From assembly GCA_030704615.1 (NCBI GenBank), contig CM060733.1:72044001-72108000 (forward strand): a stretch of 64,000 bases of DNA. Reading direction: 5' to 3'. The notes beneath the pieces are model-generated. The model saw only the letters and a program-made list of their open reading frames with translations, searched no databases and was not told the origin of the DNA. Below, one piece after another: positions 55,900 to 64,000 of this stretch. The translations under genes and the position numbers were made by a program. Position 1 is the first letter of the stretch. The number at the start of each line of letters is the position of its first letter. Source of the stretch: Takakia lepidozioides. Lineage: Eukaryota; Streptophyta; Takakiopsida; Takakiales; Takakiaceae.

Positions 55900-57905
55900 A
55901 AATGTGGTGAGGCAATCCCCTATGACATAGCACAAACCTTGACTATTCCAAAGAGAGTCACCAGCTGGAACTGCCAAAGGTTGCAGAAGTATAAAGACAG
56001 AACCCAAAGCCAGGAGCTGTCCAGGGGAACAGGTGTTGTCAGGATAGTAAGAGATGTGATTCGCCTGTCGCTTTGCCAACACCCACCAGCTGGAGATATG
56101 TGATATAGTTCACCGGCGCCTCCGAAATGGAGATTTGGTGTATGCCAATGGGCCACCATCAGTCCATGCGCACTCTCCAATGGCCTAACAAGTGGTGTTA
56201 CACTCAGGTATCGTGCTGGCGATAAATCCAATGATTTGCCCTCCATACAATGCAGATTTTGATGGGGACATTCTTTCACCTTTTCGTTCCACAATCACTG
56301 GAAGCCATGGCTGAACTACAAGAGCTGATGACACTACAACAACAAACTATCAGCTCCCAAGGAGGGCAGCCGCTACTTGGACTTAGCCAGGATGCTCTGC
56401 TTGCTGCTCACTTGATAACTAGCACTAAGTTGCTATTGGACAAAGTTTGTTTAGTGCAACAGTTGGCTATGTGGGCATCGGTCCCACTGCTAGAAGAAAC
56501 TATCGTCAAATCGCCTGAAGGAGGCCCTTTCTGGACTGGAGTTCAAATGTATGTGTTGACATTGCCAGCAGGTCTTGACCGAATCAGCTGATGACAAGGT
56601 TCTCATCAGGAATGGCGAGATTTGAAGTGCACCAACTTTAAATGGCTGCATGGAGGTAATGACAGTGTCATTGTTGCCCTTTGTGATCTGGTGGGGCGAA
56701 GAGGAGCCCTAGAACTGTTATAAGTCAGCCAAACGCATTCTACATGCCTGCCTTTCATTGCAAGGCTTCAGTGCAGGGCTGCCCGATTTCCTTGTGCCCT
56801 TGGACTCAAAGTGGAGACAAAATATGCTGCGCGTTGTCAACATTGAGTGTCTTGAAAGGGAAATGTATCAGGCTGTGGCGCAGATGCGATGCCTAATCAT
56901 CCATGAAAGTGGATTTTGATCAATGCTTTGATAGATCTGTCGTTGACCTGACAAGCTTCACCAAAAAAGTGACTAACGTGGAGGATGCCATAATGAAAAC
57001 ATTTCAAGCCTCTGCTGCCCACATAGAAGATATTCTCTCTAATACCATGCAGGGTGGTGGAAACTCACTGCTTGATATGGCGAGGTCAGGAAGCAAAGGT
57101 TCTACGCGTAAACTGATAGGCAAAGACATAATTTCAACTGACCGAATGTTGGGAGGCTCATGGGTTTGTACAAGGATCATTGGTAGATGGATTGAGAATT
57201 TTGGAGCTTTTCAACCACACCATTGCCAACAGAACTGGCATACTTCGTAAACATGTAGAGGTGATACAACTAGGAACTCTTTTCAACGCCCTTTATATGC
57301 TATCCTCATAGATACATATTGGGTATGATGAAACTGTTTGCAGTCAGTAGTGGGCAAAACATTGTACGATTCTGTTATGGTGGAGCTTCGACAGAACGGA
57401 CGAAGGCGGAAGTGACTGTGTGCAGGGGTTCAAATGGAGTCGGTAAAAACTGACAAGTGAAGCAGTTGGAGTGTTGGTAGCCAGTGCCATATGTCAGGCA
57501 GCTTATGAGGTCATGCTGGGATAATCCTTACCTGAGTGGGTCTTTCAAACTTCGGTGGCTCGAGCGCGTGCAGGTATTTGAGTACCACTAAAAGGGCCAT
57601 CTTCGTTTGAGAGCCTTAGCATGTGAAGTGCATAATCTAGTTTCACATGCTACAGATTTGGTGCATTTGATTTATGGAATCTGTTTACAAATATAGAGGA
57701 ATGCTTTTTGAAGTCATTGATGGACTAACATGTGCCCGTGCAAACCACAGGAACTCCAGATCCCTGGTTGATGAATGCGTCATGATTAAGCTTGCCTTAT
57801 ATGCGACTGCTTGAAGCCTTGGTGTCATAAGAAGAAAGTGCTTGAAGTTCAAGATCACTTATGGAAGATTCCTCTGAAGATGCTTGTGCAAAGCAGCTCT
57901 ATTGA
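55900..57905 (+). pseudogene. RNA polymerase largest subunit pseudogene, Pol IV/V (NRPD1/NRPE1)-like
   Basis: Fragments in three frames follow the order of a multisubunit RNA polymerase largest subunit: IPYDIAQTLTIPKRVTSWN (55,917), VHRRLRNGDLVYANGPPSVH, then NPMICPPYNADFDGD (56,225-56,269) with the magnesium-binding NADFDGD loop, HLFVPQSLEAMAELQELM, LLLDKVCLVQQLAMW, NSLLDMARSGSKGS (about 57,065-57,105), GSLVDGLRILELFNHTIANR, SGQNIVRFCYGG (57,348) and SEAVGVLVASAICQAAYEVM (about 57,436-57,500). HLFVPQS after the catalytic loop and the KVCLVQQLAMW block fit plant Pol IV/V better than Pol II. These polymerases make the RNAs that guide DNA methylation. Many stops and shifts make it a pseudogene. 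Confidence 0.7.
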
Positions 57906-60333
57906 GTAAGGAAGCTCACTAAGAGGGGGATAAATTATAGTCATTTAATTGGTTTTACCATAGGCTTATGACTACATATATTGTGCCCAATGCACGTTAT
58001 TATGCAATGTGCAGAAGGGGCCCATTGGGGTAGGGAGCAGGAAGTATCAGTTTGGTAAGGAAGACAAAGGACCTTCCGGTAGCATGGTTTTAACTCCCCT
58101 AGTGTTGCAAGTTACTGGGTTGTCTCTTACCATGCATTCCACCCTGAAATTTTCATGTTTGTGTTCTAATAAGTGTTATAGAGTGGTTTTCGCATGCTCT
58201 CATATGATGAACCACTTGTTATATATGAGGTTGGCAAGTTTTGGAACATGAAGAACCTTCGTGTGGGAATGAATGGTGCATTGGTGCGTCTGGGAGGGTC
58301 AACTGGGTTGGGGGTGTTGGGTCGTGAAGGGTAATATTCCAACCTGCAAGTATATTAGGACAACCTCATGCCCGAGGCTTGGTGCCAAGTGATCCCTTTC
58401 AATGCTGTATGCGATGTCAGGGATGTCTGAACCTCAAGTAGAGAGCCCTAGATAGATGCAACAACTGGTGGGTGTGAGTGCATGAGCTGCAACCAAAAAT
58501 GTTCTTCCATAAATCTAGTATTCTGGGAACTGCCTGCAACGCAATTTCAAAAATATAACTCGGTGTAGACCAACACCTTTGCCTCTCTCTGCTTGTGCCA
58601 GCTCTTCTCACTACCCCCAACTCTGTTGTTTTTTAGTACTTGAACCACATATGTGAAAACTGATTATGACAATTGTGTTGAGAATTTCAGTGAGGGAAAT
58701 GCCTCATGAGAGGCCACCCTTATTAAAAATAACATTGTCAATGGCAGTGGCAGATATAAAATTTGAAGTCCTTAGTCATGTCGATCCATGGATGGAAGGA
58801 AAATGAAGAGTGACTCTCCAAATCTAATGTGCTGCCCCCTTTGCAGGTCAAATTGCAGCAACGTAAATTAATGGAAGAGATCTTGTGCTGCCACAGAAAA
58901 AAGTTCAGTGCCATCATGAGAATCACGAAGAAAAATCCTGCCGGGTAGATATTTTCGGTCACAGGTCTGATGTTGAAAATGAGCTCTTGTATTACTTATC
59001 GTGCCATTTTCAGGTTTAAGGGCCAGCAAGGCAATGAATGGATATCGATGGGAGGCTAAGAAATTTGAATTCTTGACATAGCCCATAGCCCTCCAATCTG
59101 CAATAGCCCTCCAATAGCCATTTCCCCTCCATTACCCTTGTAGAGTAAGGGGGAGAATAGCCATTTCCCCCTGGGAATAGCCAGTTCCCCCTGGAAATCG
59201 CCATTCTCAGTGGGAATAGCCACTTATCCTAGAATTATTTGTACGTGTAGACATAATGACCATTTCGTGCAGATCCATAATCTTGAAAATAGAGTTTTAG
59301 ATTCACATAGCTATTACCTTGAATGTGCAGTGGATCACCTACATGATAAGCTCCAACGATGACATGACCATGAATGTCTCTTAGTACACTATGATATTGT
59401 AGAACATTCTTACTACACTAGGATGTTGTGAGCACAAAATATGTGGTCTGCTCATGCATGGACGCTTTGCTGGTATAGCGTTGCCATGCGGGGAGTGATC
59501 CCCTACAGCTGGGGTTGAGCGGTACTAAAGACGTTGTCTATCTCCTTGAAATTTTAAGCTACCCCAACTGTTAAAATGTCTGAAAACATACCGGAAATAG
59601 TTATACTGGAAAATTCAAAGCCTAATGGTCAATATCACGCACCAGTTCATGGCTAAAAGGTGGTGACTCCCACTTTGATGGCTAAAAGCCAGTGACTCAA
59701 ACGTTCAGGCATTGCAGGTGGGTTCTTCGTTGTTTTGGGTTGCATGCTGTAGATCCCTTACACATCTCCAGCTCTCTATTTAATGTCGCATCAGCCGGGC
59801 AGATGAGCATACCCTTTTAACCTGAAAATCATGAAACAAATTGCCATATCAAGTGTGAGCAAAATACCTTATAAGGGACTATGCCAACCGTCCATCTAGG
59901 ACTGATTCCTACATAAGTGTTATGATAGGGAATCTACAATCAGAAATTAGATTGCTATAAGTGTGAGCAAAATAAAAGGGACTATGCCAAGAGTCTATTT
60001 ACAAAAGTGTACCCTACATAAGTGTGCGGTGCAACGGTGCTATAATTACCAACTATCTAGTCCTTGGAGGACTGCCACTTATAGTAACTACCGAGTCCTC
60101 CAAGGACTGCCACTTGTAACTACCTCGTCCTTGGAGGACTGCCACTTGTAACTACCCAGTCCTTGGAGGACTGCCACCTATAACTAATTATCCTAGCTAA
60201 TACTGAGAACTGACTAACACAGGTGATTTAACAGAATCCACAATGAAGTTTATTCTACAAGATAGACTCTTTGTGAAATGTATAAATATACCTGATGTAG
60301 ATGTTGCTGTTCATCTACCCGATGTTGTTGGAC
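57906..60333. other. No gene seen; two short tandem repeats
   Basis: AATAGCC(ATTTCCCCCT) repeats occur at 59,080-59,225, and a repeat of about 30-33 bp containing GTCCTTGGAGGACTGCCACTT occurs four times at 60,059-60,185, itself with a partly palindromic CCTTGGAGG core. The remainder shows no coding signal. Confidence 0.6.
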
Positions 60334-62495
60334 TTAAGCCATTCCATACACGTCCTCACCATCCGTAATAGCAAGCATGATTTTGCTGGTCATGGATTTC
60401 ATGGTATCATAGTTGGGTATCATGAACTCCTGAAAACATGTCCGAGCATAAGGTAATGATAGTTTGGATATCGATGCATCATGCACAATGGAGATTTTGT
60501 CAACCTCCGAGAAGTAATGAGAGTCTGTGATGAACTTGTGGAGACGATGTCTTTCATAGAACGTCATTGATTTCACAAGCTCCTCAAACCAAGAACGTAA
60601 CTGTTCTGGAAAATCGGGGCTATATATGCAAGACGATAGAAATTCATCCGCTGTAAAAGCCAGTTTTGCATTGAATACGGTGAGTAATGAGGTCACTGTC
60701 AAATGTGTCTTCACTTCAAACTGCTTCAGATCGTTGAGTACATCCTGTGAGATTCGACCGGTATCATCCTTTTCTAAACTGTTGATGGCAAAGTAGAAAC
60801 CTTCTCTTAGAACTGCTCCAATTGCAGAGCATTTTGTAAATAACAAATATTTCATGATGGATCTGTAAGTTGAATCAATTGAGCAAGGGGATCCCTCCAC
60901 TTGAGATTTGTCCTTCACTTCCATCTTCAAGATGAACACTATAATGTCCTGGAAACAATCATCTGTAATAAGTTCTTGTCTATACTCTTCTTTGGAGGTC
61001 TCATCTTCCATATTCTTGAGAACCTGGAAAGCATAAACATGGTTGGGAAAACGCTCCTTCATGTCTCTTTCATACAATAACTGCGTCTCCCGATTTACTC
61101 CTGTATCCCAATTTGGAATATCTCCGGTTGCATGGGCCAATGTGGAATTTGTGAAGCTCATTGGAACTTGTTGTCCATAAGCCACCATCATGAACATCAA
61201 AAAGCCCATAAATAGGATGTCTGCTCTTACTCGTTTGCTCAAGACCTCATTGTCTTTCAAATGATGGACAACACGGCGTATTCGGGGATTGCCAAAGACT
61301 GAGTGAACACATTGCACATGACAAATGATATGATTATAAATTGGATCTATACCATTACGCAACTACAACAAAAATATAATATAATATACACACACCCTAT
61401 ATAATAGATTGAAAAATAGATTTTTAAAATGCTTACCCCTAAGTTATTGAAAAATTGTTTCCATGCGGACGTTAAAAAATTTCGAGTTGGACCACCGATT
61501 TCAGCAGTGCCTTCCTCCAGAATACTGACTCCATTATGAAAGTGGGATATTGCTATGTACTTCACAAATAGCATTGGAATGCACAGTCCATCTCGGTTTT
61601 GTCCATCAAAGAAAGTCCGTAATGTCTCCAACTCCATCCCTGCTTTCACCTATTCAGCCAATGTAAACAAATGGGTAAGAATTACTCGAGCAGTTTATCA
61701 TGATTTAAATGCATGAAGCACCATCTATGGATTAAAGGCAGATGAAATGAAACCACCTGTAATTCAGTTTTGTCCAACTGAAGTGCCGCAAGAGTGTAGG
61801 TAGTCATCCTATGTTTCAAGTGATGTTGTATGAGGGCTTCATATGCATCACCGCACTCTTTCAGTGCAATCCTTAGTTGCATGGCCCTCATGTCGATTTT
61901 TTGGTTGTCCTCCTCGTATCCATCCATTGCTTTGGTATAATTAGCTTGTCTGGAAACCATAGCCTCCAGTCCCAATAAGCTTACACCCTTCGCTTTTGGC
62001 ATCTCCTTGACTACTTGCCACAATTCAGCCGCTGACATGCTACCAATTATAAATTCGCCATCGATTAAACTTGACAGTAATTCCCATTCTTCCCAATCAG
62101 GTTTTGCATGCTCTTCAAAGATGCTCTGTATCTCATATTTTGAGAACACAGACAATGACGGGTTGTTCTCCAGTAAAATCTCCAAATGAGTATCCACGAG
62201 TTCATCACTTAGGCCAAGGTGATCGTTCCATCTTCCAAGCAACATAGCCAATGTTGAGCTTGCTGCAAGATCACTCTTGTCTATTTCACGTTGTGAGCTC
62301 TCCATGCATCTGTAAAGGTTGTCCCATTTGATGAGCTTGTCAACATGTACATGGGGGTCACAAGTAGAATTAAAACCTTGTAACATTCCTTCACCCCTAT
62401 TGGCCGCTTGGTTTAGGACGTGTAGCTCCCTATCAGCTGCCTTCCACGTAGATTCCAATAATATCGCCCGTGAGGCAAAATCCTCTTCAAATTAT
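60334..62495 (-). CDS. HECT-like E3 ubiquitin ligase domain gene (partial)
   Basis: Three exons: about 62,495-61,757, 61,649-61,437 and 61,362-60,334, with GT-AG borders and no stops inside. The middle exon has EEGTAEIGGPTRNFLTSAW, like the N-lobe E-x-G-x-D-x-GGPTREF signature. The last ends with RSWFEELVKSMTFYERHRLH, KLSLPYARTCFQEFMIPNY and KIMLAI, matching the HECT C-lobe, where the TCF cysteine (about 60,436) would carry the ubiquitin thioester. HECT ligases transfer ubiquitin from that cysteine to substrates. The protein is distant from the plant UPL family as I know it. The 5' exons are uncertain. Unlike all other genes here it shows no clear lesion in these exons. Confidence 0.5.
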
Positions 62496-62499
62496 ATCT

Positions 62500-62954
62500 G
62501 TTGGTTTTGGCCACAAGAGCTATTGTCATAGGTGTGTTTCTTGGAGAAAACACATTCAACACGCTAGATGATTCCAGATCAATAAAATTAGTATGTGTTG
62601 ACATACTAATGGGAGGTTCAACATGATCGGAACAATCCACTTCAACGCTTTCAGAAGATGCCATCGGTCGTTTGCGACGTGAACCATTTGAACTGGAGCA
62701 AACCTCGGGAATAGTCACACTTCTTACTCTTGGAAAATGTGCCTGTATGGCAGTCCGGTGGTTATGCACAACGTTGGTTCCTGGAACAGACAATGCCACA
62801 ACCTTGTCATTGGACACGTGACAAGAAGTAGCTGTTGGTTGAGGGAATGGAAAAGCATTGGAGGAGGATGGTGATCTTTCTGGTTCCATAGCCTCGTCCT
62901 CAACATCATCATCTTCAACTTGATCATTGTTGTTGACTGTATATTCCACAACAA
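62500..62954 (-). CDS. Probable upstream exon of the HECT-like gene
   Basis: A frame with an acidic start (DDDVEDEAMEPERSPSS), a nuclear-localisation-like GSRRKRPM and Ser-rich composition ends near an AG/GT border just before the exon at 62,495. Its link to the HECT exons is inferred from strand and spacing; the joining acceptor was not fixed. Confidence 0.35.
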
Positions 62955-63307
62955 ATTCCCTTCATTGAAGTAGGCTTGCCGATTTCACATACTCGTCCAC
63001 TTGATTTTGGACTAGAAGATAATAAGGATCAGGTATGTAAATAATCTGAACAAGCCCCACACCCAAAAATTTAGCATCACATAAATTAAAACATTCTAAT
63101 CAATACAAATATAAAAAAGAAATGTGCACGTACTCTGCAGCTAAGTAAACTGGTTGTATTGAATACATGCAAAAAGGACAAGCAAATCAAAGACCATTTA
63201 TTGTATTTGAAACTTACCCTTGGTCTCCCCCCTTTTCTTGTAGGAAGGCGTGACCAGATTTCAACTTTGCAAAGGTAGAAAATAGACTCCGGTAACACCA
63301 ATCCAAG

Positions 63308-64000
63308 TCATTTTCGTGCAACATCTTTCTCATTGGCAATGTAATAAAAGAACTCTGCAATGTTTGCAAACTCTGGTTTTTGATAAAAATCTGCAGCAGC
63401 CTGAGCAATATACTTCTGACCAGTCCCCTCGGCAAAGCTCACATTCGGATTTCCATACATCCCGCCCCACTTTGTTTCTGGCGGCAGACTAACAGCGAGA
63501 CATTCTCGCGCAGTAGATTTAATTCTTCTTGTGACTGCCCCTACCAATGTTGGATGTTCAATCGTGTCAATCTCCAATGGAAGGGCTATGTGACGTTCCA
63601 TAGATTGGGGCCTACAATCACGGTTGCTTATGCCAGTATTGTGGCCAACACTTGGAAATTGAAATCGGGGTGTGAGAGACCTAGATGTTCGGAGGGTGCT
63701 CCCTGTCGGTGTTCTTGGTTGGGGAAGTAAGCCATAATGTCTTCCATCTACATGTTCAAAGGGAAAATTAAAAGCATAGCTATTGGTAACCTCGCTTGTA
63801 AGGCTTTGTGGATACGTGACAATGTTCACGGCAGGATCTTCTGGTCGTATTACAGTTGTAGCACTCGGTGAAGCTGTCATATTTAAGCAAGTTCTACTTT
63901 CAGCAGCAGCACCTGTTGCAGCGCCTGAAGTCCCTCGTGAGTGTGAGCGAGTTACACCTGCAACGCCAGTAGAAGTCCCTAGGGAGCCAACGTTGGGAGC
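63308..64000 (-). CDS. Upstream exon open to the window edge
   Basis: The frame from 63,308 stays open through the right edge, so the gene continues beyond 64,000. It is Ser/Thr/Gly/Ala-rich at first, then has RRIKSTARECLAVSLPP and FAEGTGQKYIAQAAADFYQ, of more globular composition. It may belong to the same gene as the HECT exons. I recognise no domain. Confidence 0.35.
   Translation of the reverse strand, partial: APNVGSLGTSTGVAGVTRSHSRGTSGAATGAAAESRTCLNMTASPSATTVIRPEDPAVNIVTYPQSLTSEVTNSYAFNFPFEHVDGRHYGLLPQPRTPTGSTLRTSRSLTPRFQFPSVGHNTGISNRDCRPQSMERHIALPLEIDTIEHPTLVGAVTRRIKSTARECLAVSLPPETKWGGMYGNPNVSFAEGTGQKYIAQAAADFYQKPEFANIAEFFYYIANEKDVARK

Noticed and set aside
1-64000. tRNA, rRNA or other structured RNA genes
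   Set aside because: None recognised on either strand by eye; a tRNAscan-SE or Infernal run would be needed to exclude them.

Overview
The window is nuclear DNA from a green-plant (streptophyte) lineage with a large, transposon-rich genome. Evidence: spliceosomal GT-AG introns, pentatricopeptide-repeat (PPR) remnants, a plant-type initiator-tRNA primer-binding site, an NSUN6 RNA-methyltransferase fragment, MULE transposases, and a decayed RNA polymerase largest subunit that best resembles the plant-specific Pol IV/V type. I cannot name the species. A non-seed plant or charophyte-like alga fits the element types, but that is inference. Almost every coding stretch is a transposon gene or a broken gene; only a HECT-like gene at the right edge may be intact.

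Layout. 1-1,150: 3' end and LTR of a Ty3/gypsy element next to a MULE transposase fragment. 1.8-4.8 kb: an unidentified ORF pair, two orphan exons of a ParB-like/beta-class methyltransferase family (copies D and E), and arrays of GGCGCC-centred palindromes. 7-11.7 kb: remnants of a LINE, a gypsy reverse transcriptase and a gypsy integrase. 12-16.5 kb: a nearly complete MULE transposase (minus strand) with GGCGCC-palindrome DNA on both sides, including a 96-bp tandem array with a 287-bp higher-order period. 19.4-27.8 kb: ParB/methyltransferase copy A (plus strand), split by a 5'-complete, 3'-truncated gypsy element, an NSUN6 fragment and a MULE fragment. 28.2-29.1 kb: LINE-like sequence and ParB fragment C. 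29.5-34.8 kb: copy B (minus strand), whose introns and 5' flank carry about twenty short imperfect palindromes. 36.8-39 kb: an unidentified exon with a perfect-stem foldback, and PPR fragments.

39.0-55.1 kb holds two minus-strand copies of a gypsy-type retrotransposon family. Its internal region encodes gag with two zinc knuckles, a protease, a C5 cytosine DNA methyltransferase, reverse transcriptase, RNase H, integrase and a C-terminal PHD finger. Copy 1 is nearly full length inside but lacks a 5' LTR. Copy 2 keeps leader, gag, protease and most of the methyltransferase, and is interrupted by a solo LTR with a clean 5-bp target duplication. 55.9-57.9 kb is the polymerase largest-subunit pseudogene; 60.3-64 kb is the HECT-like gene, cut by the window edge.

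Two unrelated DNA methyltransferase families have therefore multiplied here: a C5 enzyme carried by a retrotransposon together with a chromatin-reader finger, and a beta-class (N4C/N6A-type) enzyme joined to a ParB-like domain, intron-containing and present in at least five partial copies. Each main cluster of the second family lies with palindromes sharing a GGCGCC core, which is the least expected pattern in the window.
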